Below, piece by piece: positions 1 through 9,154 of a DNA stretch of 64,000 nt. The position numbers and the translations under genes were made by a program. The stretch is from positions 1 to 64,000 of the forward strand of contig NZ_JXSQ01000002.1 in the NCBI RefSeq assembly GCF_000834055.1. Reading direction: 5' to 3'. How positions within the stretch are numbered: position 1 is the stretch's first letter; every line of letters starts with the position of its first letter. The notes under the pieces were generated by a model that saw only the letters and a program-made list of their open reading frames with translations, searched no databases and had not been told where the DNA came from. This DNA comes from Leucobacter komagatae (GTDB lineage: Bacteria; Actinomycetota; Actinomycetes; Actinomycetales; Microbacteriaceae).

Positions 1-125
1 GTGGCGGGCGACCGAGCGGCGGTTGGAGCGGCTCAAACGGCGGCTTCACCGGCGGCTGGGGCGGTGGCGGATCCATTGGCGGTGGATCGGGCGGCGGACG
101 CCGCGGCGGGGGCGGCCGCTTTTAA
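1..125 (+). CDS. C-terminal end of a Gly-rich (TPM-type) membrane protein, partial
   Basis: Only the last 40 or so codons are in the window, read in frame 3 and ending at a TAA at 123-125. The translation is almost entirely Gly with Ser, Arg, Trp and Phe (for example GGWGGGGSIGGGSGGG) and ends GGRF. Such a glycine-rich tail directly upstream of a PspA/IM30 gene is typical of actinobacterial TPM-domain (YgcG-like) membrane proteins. That assignment rests on composition and neighbourhood, since the TPM domain itself lies outside the window. About 95 nt separate it from pspA, which has its own ribosome binding site. Confidence 0.55.
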   Translation, partial: GGRPSGGWSGSNGGFTGGWGGGGSIGGGSGGGRRGGGGRF

Positions 126-219
126 AGCCGCAGCCGAACGAGACTTCGCGAACCCAACCGGGGGAGCGACAACACCTCCTCCGAGCTGATTCGGTGGAAC
201 ATAAGGAAAGGAAGCCGAC

Positions 220-942
220 ATGGCAAAGCAGTCCATCCTTGGCCGTATTACGCAGCTCGCCAAGGCAAACATTAACGCGCTCCTCGATTCCGCCGAGGAT
301 CCCGAAAAGATGCTCAACCAGATGGAACGCGACTACAAGAACAGCATCGTTGATGCTGAGAGCTCCGTCGCGCAAACCATCGGGAACCTTCGACTAATGG
401 AGGCAGACCTTGTCGAAGACCAGAAGGCCATCGTCGAGTGGGGCAGCAAGGCGAGCGCCGCTTCGAAGCAGGCCGAGACGCTGCGCGCGTCCGGCGACAC
501 CGCTGGTGCGGACAAGTTCGACAGTCTCGCACGCGTCGCGCTCTCGAAGCAGATCGCGTTTGAGAAGGAAGTTGCTGCTGCCGAACCGAGCGTGAAGGCG
601 CAGCAGCAGGTCGTCGACCAGCTCAAGGCTGGCCTGCAGACGATGCGGGAGAAGCTCGTGCAGCTGCAGGCGAAGCGCGACGAGCTCGTGTCACGTGGCA
701 AGGTCGCCGACGCGCAGTCTCAGGTGCAGGACGCTGTCAAGAACCTCGATGTGCTCGACCCGACGAGCGAGCTCGGTCGTTTCGAGGAGAAGGTCAAGCG
801 CCAGGAGGCGATGGTTCGCGGTCAGGCAGAGCTTGCGGCGTCAACGCTCGACGCACAGTTCAACGAGCTTGACGACCTCGGGTCGCTCAGCGAGGTCGAC
901 GCCAGGCTGCAGGCGCTGAAGTCGGGCGGCGCGGGCGCGTAA
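220..942 (+). CDS. pspA: PspA/IM30 family protein
   Basis: This 240-residue protein belongs to the PspA/IM30 (ESCRT-III-like) family, which coats and stabilises the inner face of the cytoplasmic membrane under envelope stress. It has the family features: an amphipathic N-terminal helix (about residues 1-24, MAKQSILGRITQLAKANINA) followed by long heptad-rich coiled coil from about 25 to 220 with many Gln, Glu, Lys and Ala residues and no transmembrane segment. The start has a purine-rich RBS (AAGGAAAGGAAG) just upstream. It follows the glycine-rich membrane protein and precedes thrS, which has its own promoter. No phage-shock regulator gene is adjacent, so its control cannot be read here. Confidence 0.9.
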   Translation: MAKQSILGRITQLAKANINALLDSAEDPEKMLNQMERDYKNSIVDAESSVAQTIGNLRLMEADLVEDQKAIVEWGSKASAASKQAETLRASGDTAGADKFDSLARVALSKQIAFEKEVAAAEPSVKAQQQVVDQLKAGLQTMREKLVQLQAKRDELVSRGKVADAQSQVQDAVKNLDVLDPTSELGRFEEKVKRQEAMVRGQAELAASTLDAQFNELDDLGSLSEVDARLQALKSGGAGA

Positions 943-988
943 CACACCTGCGTTTGCACAGATGGGCCGTCGGCTCACTGCGACCCGA

Positions 989-994
989 TAGAAT
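989..994 (+). promoter_or_regulatory. thrS promoter -10 hexamer
   Basis: TAGAAT fits the actinobacterial -10 consensus TANNNT and lies 36 nt before the chosen GTG start of thrS. Transcription would begin near 1001. No good -35 hexamer is visible. Confidence 0.45.
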
Positions 995-1030
995 TGCGGA
1001 GTCTACATATTGTCTCCGAAGGGAACCGCA

Positions 1031-2998
1031 GTGGCCGACGGCTTTTCACTGTTCACTGACCGTTCCGTTGTCGCCATGCGCGTCAACGGTGAACTCCGCG
1101 ATCTCGCGTGGGAGGTTACTGACACAGACACAGTCGAGCCTGTCACGATCGACTCGGCTGACGGCCTGAACATCCTCCGCCACTCGGCCGCGCACGTGCT
1201 CGCACAGGCCGTGCAGCGCGTCAACCCTGAGGCGAAGCTCGGCATCGGCCCGCCCATCACCGACGGCTTCTACTACGACTTCGACACCGACGAGCCGTTC
1301 ACCCCGGAAGATCTCAAGGCGCTCGAAAAAGAGATGCAGAAGATCGTCAAGCAGGGCCAGCGTTTCGTGCGCCGCGTCGTGGGAGACGACGAGGCGACCG
1401 CTGAACTTGCGAGCGAGCCATACAAGCTCGAACTCATCGGGCTCAAGGGCGGCGCTGATGCAGGCTCCGACAACGAGAGCGTTGAGGTTGGCGGCGCAGA
1501 ACTCACGATTTACGACAACGTCGACCCGAAGTCGGGCGAGGTGATGTGGAGCGACCTCTGCCGCGGCCCGCACCTGCCAAACACGAAAATGATCGGCAAC
1601 GGCTGGGCACTCATGCGCTCGAGTGGCGCGTACTGGCGCGGCAGTGAAGCAAACCCTATGCTCCAGCGCGTGTACGGCACCGCGTGGCCAACGAAGGACG
1701 AGCTGCGCGCTCACCAGACTCGCCTCGAGGAGGCAGCGAAGCGCGACCACCGGAAGCTTGGCGTCGAGCTCGACCTGTTTTCGTTCCCCGACGAAATCGG
1801 CTCTGGCCTCGCGGTGTTCCATCCGCGCGGCGGCATCATCCGCCACGAGATCGAGAGCTTCATGAGCTCCGAGCTCGTCAAGAACGGCTACGAGGTCGTG
1901 AACAGCCCCCACATCACGAAGGGCACGCTGTTCGAGACGAGCCAGCACCTCAACTGGTACAAGGATGGGATGTTCCCCGCCATGCACCTCGACGAGGTCA
2001 AGGACGCTGAGGGCAACGTCACGAAGCAGGGCCAGGACTACTACCTGAAGCCCATGAACTGCCCGTTCCACAACCTCATTTTCCGGGCACGCGCGCGCAG
2101 TTACCGCGAGCTGCCGCTGCGCCTCGCCGAGTTCGGCACCGTCTACCGCTACGAGAAGTCGGGCACCCTCTCAGGCCTCACCCGCGTGCGCGGCCTCACG
2201 CAGGACGACGCCCATATCTACGTCACCGATGAGCAGGTCAAGGACGAGCTCAAGCGTCAGCTCGAGTTCGTGTTTGCCACGCTCCGCGCGTACGGTCTCG
2301 ACGACTTCTACCTTGAACTCTCGACGCGCGATCCCGAGAAGTCGGTCGGCACCGAGCAGCAGTGGGCGGACGCCGAGCAGACGCTCCGCGAGGTCGGGGA
2401 AGAGTCGGGCCTTGAGCTCGTCGCCGATCCGGGTGGAGCCGCGTTCTACGGCCCGAAAATCTCCGTGCAGGCGCGCGACGCGATCGGGCGCACCTGGCAG
2501 CTCTCGACCGTGCAGCTCGACTTCAACCAGCCCGAACTGTTCGAACTCGAGTACGCGGCAGCCGACGGCACGCGCAAGCAGCCGATCATGATCCACCGCG
2601 CGCTGCTCGGCTCAATCGAGCGGTTCTTCGCGATCCTGCTCGAGCACTACGCCGGCGCGTTCCCCGTCTGGCTCGCCCCCGAGCAGGTCGTCGGCATCCC
2701 CGTCGCCGCGGAATATGGCGACTACCTTGAGGAGATCTTCTCGCGGCTCCGTGCCGAGGGCGTTCGCGCGCACGTCGACCACTCAGACGACCGCATGCCG
2801 AAGAAGATCCGCACGCACACGAAGATGAAGGTCCCATTCCAGCTCATCGCTGGCGAGGAGGATCGCGCTGCAGGCGCCGTGAGCTTCCGCTTCCGCGACG
2901 GCACCCAGCTCAACGGGGTACCAGTCGACGAGGCTATCGCGCGCATCACCGCCGCGATCAAGAGCCACGAGCAGGTGTCGACGGCGTGGGCCGAGTGA
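1031..2998 (+). CDS. thrS: threonine--tRNA ligase
   Basis: Class II aminoacyl-tRNA synthetase that charges tRNA-Thr. From the GTG at 1031 it has 655 residues: a short TGS-like N-terminus, the editing domain with its HxxxH motif (HSAAHVLA, residues 51-58), the catalytic core with the zinc Cys in KPMNCPFH, motif 2 around [11 protein letters not shown], motif 3 ([20 protein letters not shown]) and an HGTP anticodon-binding domain starting near [16 protein letters not shown] 21 nt upstream is in frame, but the GTG is preferred because GAAGGGA sits 7 nt before it and the TTG has no Shine-Dalgarno. The HIT gene follows after 22 nt, a pairing common in actinobacteria. No T-box is seen. Confidence 0.95.
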   Translation: MADGFSLFTDRSVVAMRVNGELRDLAWEVTDTDTVEPVTIDSADGLNILRHSAAHVLAQAVQRVNPEAKLGIGPPITDGFYYDFDTDEPFTPEDLKALEKEMQKIVKQGQRFVRRVVGDDEATAELASEPYKLELIGLKGGADAGSDNESVEVGGAELTIYDNVDPKSGEVMWSDLCRGPHLPNTKMIGNGWALMRSSGAYWRGSEANPMLQRVYGTAWPTKDELRAHQTRLEEAAKRDHRKLGVELDLFSFPDEIGSGLAVFHPRGGIIRHEIESFMSSELVKNGYEVVNSPHITKGTLFETSQHLNWYKDGMFPAMHLDEVKDAEGNVTKQGQDYYLKPMNCPFHNLIFRARARSYRELPLRLAEFGTVYRYEKSGTLSGLTRVRGLTQDDAHIYVTDEQVKDELKRQLEFVFATLRAYGLDDFYLELSTRDPEKSVGTEQQWADAEQTLREVGEESGLELVADPGGAAFYGPKISVQARDAIGRTWQLSTVQLDFNQPELFELEYAAADGTRKQPIMIHRALLGSIERFFAILLEHYAGAFPVWLAPEQVVGIPVAAEYGDYLEEIFSRLRAEGVRAHVDHSDDRMPKKIRTHTKMKVPFQLIAGEEDRAAGAVSFRFRDGTQLNGVPVDEAIARITAAIKSHEQVSTAWAE

Positions 2999-3020
2999 GC
3001 ACGCGGACGGAGTAACGAAC

Positions 3021-3587
3021 GTGGTCCAGGTAACTGACGAGCAGGCCGAGGCGCCAGGCGAGCGTGGAACCGTTGGGCTGCCAAGTGAGCTGCAGCGCCT
3101 GTGGGTGCCGCACCGCATGGCATACGTCACGGATCATCACCAGGCCGATCACACCGACTGCCCGTTCTGCGAGGCCCCGAAGCACGACGACGAATCCTCG
3201 CTCATCGTGCACCGCGGCAAGACTGCGTATGTGCTGCTCAACCTGTTCCCCTACAACAGCGGGCACATGCTCGTCTGCCCATACCGGCACGTCGCAGGCT
3301 ACGACGAGGCGACCGATGAGGAAGTCGCGGAGATCGCGGCGCTCACGCAGGCTGGGATGCGCGCGGCGCGCGCGGCGCTCAACTGCGGGGGCTTCAACCT
3401 TGGAATGAATCAGGGCGAGATCGCCGGAGCCGGTGTCGCCGCACACCTCCACCAACACATTGTGCCGCGGTGGGCGTCTGATTCGAACTTTTTCCCCATC
3501 ATTGGGCAGACGAAAGCGATGCCGCAGTTGCTCGGCGAGGTACGTGACCTTGTCGCCGCAGCGTGGGCGGATCCTCCCGACGCGTAG
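3021..3587 (+). CDS. HIT family nucleotide hydrolase/phosphorylase (AP4A phosphorylase-like)
   Basis: A 188-residue histidine-triad protein. The catalytic triad HLHQH is at residues 142-146, followed by IVPRW, and a Cys pair CPFC (47-50) near the N-terminus is the usual zinc half-site of this subfamily. Actinobacterial members next to thrS include the mycobacterial AP4A phosphorylase, so cleavage of diadenosine tetraphosphate (a by-product of aminoacyl-tRNA synthetases) is a reasonable role, though substrate cannot be read from sequence. It starts at GTG 3021, 22 nt after thrS, with GGAG upstream, and is probably co-transcribed. In many relatives pgsA follows; here the next gene is yebC. Confidence 0.88.
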   Translation: MVQVTDEQAEAPGERGTVGLPSELQRLWVPHRMAYVTDHHQADHTDCPFCEAPKHDDESSLIVHRGKTAYVLLNLFPYNSGHMLVCPYRHVAGYDEATDEEVAEIAALTQAGMRAARAALNCGGFNLGMNQGEIAGAGVAAHLHQHIVPRWASDSNFFPIIGQTKAMPQLLGEVRDLVAAAWADPPDA

Positions 3588-3664
3588 CGGGCGTTGCCGT
3601 TCTGCGGCGGCGCACATCAGCATAGGATTCAGGACACACATCGAATGAGGAAGAAGGAGCAACC

Positions 3665-4429
3665 GTGTCAGGACACTCCAAGTGGGCAACCACTAAGCAC
3701 AAGAAGGCAATTCTCGATTCGCGTCGCGCAAAGGCGTTCGCGAAGTACATCAAGGTCATCGAGGTAGCAGCCCGCATCGGTGGGCCCGACATGGCGGGTA
3801 ACCCTGCCCTGTCCGAGGCCGTGCACAAGGCGAAGAAGAACTCGGTTCCCGGGGACAACATTGACCGCGCCATCAAGCGCGGCGCTGGCCTTACCGGTGA
3901 GTCGGTCGAGTACTTCACGACGATGTATGAAGCGTACGGCCCGAACGGCGTCGCGCTCATGGTCGAGTGCCTTACCGACAATAAGAACCGCGCCGCGGCA
4001 GAGGTCCGCACCGCGCTCAGCCGCAACGGTGCAACGCTCGCCGACCCGGGCAGCGTCGCGTACAACTTCGAGCGCAAGGGCGTCATCACCGTGCCTGCCG
4101 AGGGGACAACCGAGGACGACGTGCTGATGGCGGTGCTCGAAGCAGGTGCTGAGGAGGTCAAGCCAACCCCGAACGGCGAGGCCTTCGAGGTCATCACCGA
4201 GGCATCCGATCTGACAGCTGCACGCGGTGCGCTTGTTGATGCAGGCATCGACTACGACTCCGCAGAAGCTGAGTTCGTGCCGAACCTCAAGGTTGAGATT
4301 GACGCGGAAACCGCACGCAAGGTGTTCCGCATTATCGATTCCCTCGAGGACAGCGACGACGTGCAGAACGTCTACGCAAACTTCGACCTCACCGAGGAAG
4401 TCCAGGCTGAACTCGCAAACGACGAGTAG
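3665..4429 (+). CDS. yebC: YebC/PmpR family protein
   Basis: A 254-residue YebC-family protein, recognised by the N-terminal signature [20 protein letters not shown] and the conserved NIDRAIKRG segment near residues 60-70. Family members were described as DNA-binding regulators near ruvC and more recently as translation factors that relieve ribosome stalling; either role would be cytosolic. The GTG start has a strong RBS (GAAGAAGGAG). The stop codon is 2 nt before the TTG start of ruvC, so the two genes are translationally coupled, matching the widespread yebC-ruvC pair. The acidic C-terminus (VQAELANDE) is normal. Confidence 0.93.
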   Translation: MSGHSKWATTKHKKAILDSRRAKAFAKYIKVIEVAARIGGPDMAGNPALSEAVHKAKKNSVPGDNIDRAIKRGAGLTGESVEYFTTMYEAYGPNGVALMVECLTDNKNRAAAEVRTALSRNGATLADPGSVAYNFERKGVITVPAEGTTEDDVLMAVLEAGAEEVKPTPNGEAFEVITEASDLTAARGALVDAGIDYDSAEAEFVPNLKVEIDAETARKVFRIIDSLEDSDDVQNVYANFDLTEEVQAELANDE

Positions 4430-4431
4430 CC

Positions 4432-5025
4432 TTGCGCGTCATCGGGATTGACCCAGGGCTCACGCGTCTCGGCATCGGGATCGTGAGCTCTGAGGGCTCC
4501 CGCAAGCTCACCTTCGAGCACGTGGAGGTGCTGACGAGCCCGGCTGGTGCGGAACTCCCCGCGAGGCTGCACCAGCTCGGCTCCTCCCTCGAGCGCCTAT
4601 TCGACGGCGAGAAACCTGACGCTATCGCCATCGAGCGGGTGTTCGCGCAGCAGAACCTTCCGAGCGTGATGGGCGTCGCTCAGATCAGCGGCGTTGTGAT
4701 GTACCTCGCGCAGGCGCGCGGCATTCCCGTGGCGATGTATACGCCAAACGAGGTGAAGGCCTCGGTTACGGGTTACGGTGCCGCCGACAAGGCGCAGGTG
4801 ACGAACATGGTGACGCGCCTGCTGGGGCTTGCTGCTCCGCCCAGGCCTGCAGATGCCGCGGACGCGCTCGCGCTCGCGATTGTGCACGCGTGGCATCTCG
4901 GGCGCGGTGGCGCTCCTGACCGTCAACGTGCGAGCGCAGCGCCGACGGGAGAGACCGCGGCTCAGCGCGCCTGGCGTGAGGCTGAACAGAAGGGCGGACG
5001 GCGTCGGAGTGGCCCGCGCGGCTAG
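4432..5025 (+). CDS. ruvC: crossover junction endodeoxyribonuclease RuvC
   Basis: RuvC resolves Holliday junctions. In this 197-residue protein the four acidic catalytic positions are visible: D7 in GIDPG, E68 in AIERVF, and D141 and D144 in DAADALALAIVHAWH. The start is TTG at 4432, 2 nt after yebC, with no clear Shine-Dalgarno, so coupling is likely. The last 30 residues are a basic, Gly/Arg-rich extension (ending GGRRRSGPRG). Unusually, ruvA and ruvB do not follow: the next gene is recO, 65 nt downstream. In most actinobacteria ruvCAB is one operon, so the branch-migration genes must lie elsewhere if present. Confidence 0.95.
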   Translation: MRVIGIDPGLTRLGIGIVSSEGSRKLTFEHVEVLTSPAGAELPARLHQLGSSLERLFDGEKPDAIAIERVFAQQNLPSVMGVAQISGVVMYLAQARGIPVAMYTPNEVKASVTGYGAADKAQVTNMVTRLLGLAAPPRPADAADALALAIVHAWHLGRGGAPDRQRASAAPTGETAAQRAWREAEQKGGRRRSGPRG

Positions 5026-5090
5026 TCGCAGCTGCGCTCAGGGAAGCGCCCATCCAGGCCAATGTCTGTCGCGTGGGCGATAATAGGTGA

Positions 5091-5813
5091 GTGCCCCTTT
5101 ACCGCGAACAAGGCGTCGTGCTTCGTACCCAGAAGCTCGGTGAAGCCGACCGTATCGTGACGATGCTCACGAGCGGGCGCGGCCTGCTCCGCGCTGTTGC
5201 AAAAGGCGTCAGGCGCACCTCCTCCAAGTTTGGTGCCAGGCTCGAGCCCTTTATGGTCGCCGACCTCCAGTGCTACGAAGGGCGAACCCTCGACACGATC
5301 ACGCAGGCGGTAACGCTCGGCTCGTACGGCCCCGCAATCAGCGCAGACTACGACCGGTATCGCTCCGGCAGCGTGATGGTAGAGACCGCGGAGCGACTCG
5401 CCGAGGGCGGGCCATCGCGCGAACTCTATGCGCTGCTCATCGGTGCACTGCGCACGCTCGCCGGCGGCAAGATTCCGCCCGAGCTTGTGCGCGACGGCTA
5501 CCTGCTGCGCGCGCTGGCGAGCGCCGGGTGGACCCCGGGTTTCGAGGACTGTGTTCGCTGCGGCGCGCCGGGGCCACACACGGCCGTTGCCGTGCAGCTC
5601 GGCGGGGTCGTGTGCGACAACTGTCGGCCGGCTGGGTCTCCCAGGCTCGACGCGAGCAGTATTGCGCTGCTGCGCGCGCTGCTCGCCGGCGACTGGGGTG
5701 CGACGCTGGAGAGCACCGAGCGCGACAGAGGGCAGGCGGCTGGCATCGCCGCGGCGTACACGCAGTGGCACCTTGAGCGCGGCCTGCGCTCGTTTACCAT
5801 GCCACGGCTCTAG
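5091..5813 (+). CDS. recO: DNA repair protein RecO
   Basis: A 240-residue RecO, the mediator that helps load RecA at gaps in the RecFOR pathway. The N-terminal OB-fold starts [20 protein letters not shown], and the C-terminal domain carries a zinc site formed by C154, C157, C175 and C178 (CVRC and CDNC). The GTG start at 5091 is preceded by AGGTGA with short spacing. It sits between ruvC and uppS; the recO-uppS-dusB-dgt-dnaG order downstream is the usual one in Microbacteriaceae. The uppS promoter overlaps the end of this gene. Confidence 0.93.
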   Translation: MPLYREQGVVLRTQKLGEADRIVTMLTSGRGLLRAVAKGVRRTSSKFGARLEPFMVADLQCYEGRTLDTITQAVTLGSYGPAISADYDRYRSGSVMVETAERLAEGGPSRELYALLIGALRTLAGGKIPPELVRDGYLLRALASAGWTPGFEDCVRCGAPGPHTAVAVQLGGVVCDNCRPAGSPRLDASSIALLRALLAGDWGATLESTERDRGQAAGIAAAYTQWHLERGLRSFTMPRL

Positions 5814-5823
5814 AATCGTTCTC
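5811..5823 (+). promoter_or_regulatory. Leaderless promoter of uppS
   Basis: TAGAAT at 5811-5816 is exactly 7 nt before the uppS ATG at 5824, overlapping the recO stop. This geometry puts the transcription start at or next to the A of ATG and there is no Shine-Dalgarno, so a leaderless mRNA is expected. Confidence 0.55.
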
Positions 5824-6609
5824 ATGTCACTGGATCCGAACACCCTCGTTCCCGTCGATTGGACGGGGGAGCAGCCGCCAGCATTTCCCGGTCCGGCACC
5901 GAAGCATGTCGCGATCGTCATGGATGGCAACGGCCGCTGGGCGAACCAGCGCGGGCTGCCCCGCGTCGAGGGTCACCGAATGGGCGAGCAGGTGCTGCTC
6001 GACGTCGTCGCTGGCGCAATCCAGGCAGGCGTCACCCACCTGAGCGTGTACGCGTTCTCCACCGAGAACTGGCGGCGCTCCCCGGACGAGGTGCGCTTCC
6101 TTATGGGCTTCAACCGCGACGTGCTGCGCCGCCGCAGGGAGCAGCTCAACGCCTGGAACGTGCGTATGCGGTGGGCAGGGAGGCGCCCCCGCCTCTGGGG
6201 GTCGGTCATCAAGGAGCTGAAGACGGCCGAGGCCTACACAGCGAACAACACCGGGCTCACGCTCACGATGTGTGTGAACTACGGCGGGCGCAACGAGATC
6301 ACCGATGCGATGCGCAAGATCGCGGTCGAGGTCGCCTCGGGCAGGCTCTCTCCCAACGGCATCTCTGAGCGCGTCATCGAACGTCACCTGTACGTCCCTG
6401 AGCTCCCCAACGTTGACCTGTTCGTGCGAAGCTCTGGCGAGCAGCGAACAAGTAACTTCATGCTCTGGCAGTCTGCGTACGCCGAGATGGTGTTCCTCGA
6501 TCAGCTGTGGCCGGATTTCTCCAGGCGCGACCTGTGGGAGGCGATTCAGATCTTCCACGACCGCGACCGCCGCTTCGGTGGGGCCGTAGATACGCCAACG
6601 AGCAGGTGA
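5824..6609 (+). CDS. uppS: isoprenyl transferase (undecaprenyl diphosphate synthase)
   Basis: A cis-prenyltransferase of 261 residues that condenses isopentenyl diphosphate units to make the lipid carrier precursor for peptidoglycan and wall polymers. The diphosphate-binding motif is [13 protein letters not shown] (residues 28-40, catalytic D34), and the C-terminal substrate site [11 protein letters not shown] is intact. The open frame extends far upstream through recO, but ATG 5824 is chosen because the family begins here and a -10 hexamer lies 7 nt before it. dusB follows 39 nt downstream. Whether it makes long or short (decaprenyl-type) chains cannot be decided from sequence alone. Confidence 0.93.
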   Translation: MSLDPNTLVPVDWTGEQPPAFPGPAPKHVAIVMDGNGRWANQRGLPRVEGHRMGEQVLLDVVAGAIQAGVTHLSVYAFSTENWRRSPDEVRFLMGFNRDVLRRRREQLNAWNVRMRWAGRRPRLWGSVIKELKTAEAYTANNTGLTLTMCVNYGGRNEITDAMRKIAVEVASGRLSPNGISERVIERHLYVPELPNVDLFVRSSGEQRTSNFMLWQSAYAEMVFLDQLWPDFSRRDLWEAIQIFHDRDRRFGGAVDTPTSR

Positions 6610-6648
6610 GGCGGCGCACCGCCCGAAATCTGCGAGAATAGACCGGTC

Positions 6649-7836
6649 ATGACTACTTCAACGCTTCCCGGATCTCGCCTGAAGATCGGCCCCCTCGAGC
6701 TCGACGTTCCCGTTGTGCTCGCTCCGATGGCAGGCATCACGAACACCGCGTTCCGCAGGCTCTGCCGCGAGTACGGTGCCGGCCTCTACGTTAGCGAGAT
6801 GATCACGAGCCGTGCGCTCGTCGAACGCACCCCGGGCTCGCTCCGCCTGATTAAGCACCACGAGAGCGAGACGCCGCGCTCGATTCAGCTTTACGGTGTG
6901 GATCCGAAGACCGTCGCTGAGGCGGTGCGCTTCCTTGTCGATCAAGACCTCGCCGACCACATCGATTTGAACTTCGGTTGCCCCGTACCGAAGGTGACCC
7001 GCAAGGGTGGGGGAGCAGCGCTCCCATGGAAGAGCGACCTGTTCGAGGCGATCGTCGAGGGCGCCGTAAAGGCTGCCGGCGAGATTCCGCTCACCGTGAA
7101 GATGCGCAAGGGCATCGATGCGGATCACCTGACGTTCCTCGACGCGGCCCGCGCCGCCGAGGGCGCTGGCGTCGCGGCGATCGCGCTGCACGGCCGCACC
7201 GCGAACGAGTTTTACTCTGGGCACGCAGACTGGTCAGCGATCGCCGAACTCAAGCAGGCGATCACGAGCGTGCCGATCCTCGGCAACGGCGACATCTGGG
7301 CCGCTGACGACGCGATCCGCATGGTGCGCGAGACAGGCTGCGACGGCGTCGTAGTCGGGCGCGGCTGCCTCGGCAGGCCGTGGCTGTTCGGCGATCTCGC
7401 TGCGGCCTTCAAGGCGGAACAGGGCGAGCTCACGCAGGAACAGGCGACCGCAGCAATCGCGAAGCCTGGGCTCGGTTTCGTGATGGACGCGATGCGCCGC
7501 CACGCCGAACTGCTCGTCGAATTCTTCGACGGTGAGGAGGCGCGCGCCTGCCGCGACATCCGCAAGCACGTTGCCTGGTACTACAAGGGCTACGGCGTTG
7601 GCGGCGACACTCGCCGCGCGCTCGCGATGGTCGAGACACTTGAACAGCTCGACGAGATCTACGAGACGATGGATCGCTCGCTGCCATACCCCGGCGAGGG
7701 CGCCGAGGGGCAGCGCGGCCGCGCGGGCAGCCCCAAGCAGCCAAAGCTGCCTGACGGCTGGCTCGACTCCCGCGACAGCGCCCACATCGACTACGCGGAG
7801 CTCGCCGAGGCGGAGCGGGACGACTCAGGTGGATAA
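6649..7836 (+). CDS. dusB: tRNA dihydrouridine synthase DusB
   Basis: FMN-dependent enzyme that reduces uridines in the tRNA D-loop. The 395-residue protein has the TIM-barrel start LAPMAGITNTAFRRLC (residues 24-39), the catalytic cysteine C111 in NFGCPVPKVTRKGGGAALP, and the flavin-binding GNGDIWAADDA and VVVGRGCLGRPWLF segments. The C-terminal helical domain ends in an acidic/Asp-rich tail. Only 39 nt separate it from uppS and the downstream dgt start overlaps its last codons, so the run uppS-dusB-dgt reads as one transcriptional unit. Confidence 0.93.
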   Translation: MTTSTLPGSRLKIGPLELDVPVVLAPMAGITNTAFRRLCREYGAGLYVSEMITSRALVERTPGSLRLIKHHESETPRSIQLYGVDPKTVAEAVRFLVDQDLADHIDLNFGCPVPKVTRKGGGAALPWKSDLFEAIVEGAVKAAGEIPLTVKMRKGIDADHLTFLDAARAAEGAGVAAIALHGRTANEFYSGHADWSAIAELKQAITSVPILGNGDIWAADDAIRMVRETGCDGVVVGRGCLGRPWLFGDLAAAFKAEQGELTQEQATAAIAKPGLGFVMDAMRRHAELLVEFFDGEEARACRDIRKHVAWYYKGYGVGGDTRRALAMVETLEQLDEIYETMDRSLPYPGEGAEGQRGRAGSPKQPKLPDGWLDSRDSAHIDYAELAEAERDDSGG

Positions 7837-9112
7837 CCGCACCGCAGAGCGCGTCGGATCGCAGCCAGCGCGCGGCGACTATGAGCCGCGCGACGTCGAA
7901 CGCTTCGTGCCAGAGATCCACAGCGGAGTGCGCAGCGACTTCGAGCGCGACCGAGCGCGCGTCATCCACTCGTCCGGGCTGCGCAAGCTCGCGGCGAAGA
8001 CGCAGGTGCTCAGCCCCACCGCCGGCATTGATTTCGCGCGCAACCGGCTCACGCACTCGCTCGAGGTCGCGCAGATCGGCCGTGAGCTCGCGGCCTCCCT
8101 CGGTCTCGACCGCGATGTCGTCGATGCAGCCTGCCTCACCCACGACCTCGGGCACCCGCCATTCGGGCACAACGGCGAGCGCGCGCTCGCCGAGTGGGCG
8201 AAGGACGCAGGCGGCTTCGAGGGCAACGCGCAGACGCTGCGCATTCTCACGAGGCTTGAAGCGAAACGGTTCACTGAGGACGGCGCGAGTGCCGGGCTCA
8301 ACCTCACGCGCGCGACGCTCGACGCGAGCTGCAAGTACCCGTGGAGCCTCGAGGAGGCGCCGGAGGGCAGCGGCAAGTTCGGGTACTACCCCGACGACGC
8401 CGAGATCTTCCACTGGGTCCGTGAGGGCGCGCCCGCACGGGTGAAGTGCGCCGAGGCGCAGACGATGGATCTTTCCGACGACATCGCCTACTCCGTGCAC
8501 GACTTCGAGGACGCGATCGTCAGCGACCACATCGATCCACTGATTCTGACGAGCCGCTCCGGCCACGATTCGCTCATCGCGGACGTCGCCGCCTGGGCAG
8601 GCGGATCCTTCACGACCGACGAACTCTCTGCGGCGTACGAGCGGATCGCGGCGACACCCAACTGGCTCACCAGGTGGGACGGCTCGCGCGGGCACCAGGC
8701 GCAGCTGAAGAACTTCACGAGCGACATGATCGGTCATTTCGCCAGAGCCGCGATCTCCGCGACGATGGCGGCTGCCGGGTCAACGCAGCTCACCCGGTAC
8801 GGTGCGAGCCTCGTCGTGCCGCAACACATTCACGCCGAAATCGCGGTGCTCAAAGGCATCGTTGCGGCGTTCGTCATGGCCAGTGGCCGCAGGCAGCCAA
8901 CGTACCGCAGGCAGCGCGAGCTCCTCAGCGAGCTACTCGAGACGCTGTGGGCGTCGCAGGACGCCGACCTGGAGCCGGCCTTCCAGGCCGACTTCGCTGC
9001 GGCGAGCGATGAGGCAGCCGCGCGGCGTGTCATCGTCGATCAGGTTGCCTCCCTCACAGATCAGTCGGCGATCGCGTGGCACAGGAGGCTCTGCGAGATC
9101 CCACTCGTGTGA
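7829..9112 (+). CDS. dgt: deoxyguanosinetriphosphate triphosphohydrolase-like protein
   Basis: An HD-domain dNTP triphosphohydrolase of 427 residues, which splits dNTPs to nucleoside and triphosphate and so influences nucleotide pools. The metal ligands are visible: H76 in RLTHSLEV, the H105-D106 pair in CLTHDLGHPPFGHNGE, and the following His residues 109 and 114. The GTG at 7829 overlaps the dusB stop by 8 nt and gives the usual N-terminus; the frame continues upstream only as a shadow of dusB. The family is often placed next to dnaG in actinobacteria, as here. Confidence 0.9.
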   Translation: MDNRTAERVGSQPARGDYEPRDVERFVPEIHSGVRSDFERDRARVIHSSGLRKLAAKTQVLSPTAGIDFARNRLTHSLEVAQIGRELAASLGLDRDVVDAACLTHDLGHPPFGHNGERALAEWAKDAGGFEGNAQTLRILTRLEAKRFTEDGASAGLNLTRATLDASCKYPWSLEEAPEGSGKFGYYPDDAEIFHWVREGAPARVKCAEAQTMDLSDDIAYSVHDFEDAIVSDHIDPLILTSRSGHDSLIADVAAWAGGSFTTDELSAAYERIAATPNWLTRWDGSRGHQAQLKNFTSDMIGHFARAAISATMAAAGSTQLTRYGASLVVPQHIHAEIAVLKGIVAAFVMASGRRQPTYRRQRELLSELLETLWASQDADLEPAFQADFAAASDEAAARRVIVDQVASLTDQSAIAWHRRLCEIPLV

Positions 9113-9141
9113 CGCGCCCGGCCTCGCCCTCGTACGGCGAG

Positions 9142-9154
9142 TAGACTGATCGCT
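9142..9154 (+). promoter_or_regulatory. Leaderless promoter of dnaG
   Basis: TAGACT at 9142-9147 lies 7 nt before the dnaG ATG at 9155. No Shine-Dalgarno is present between them, so transcription probably starts at the initiator codon. Confidence 0.5.
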
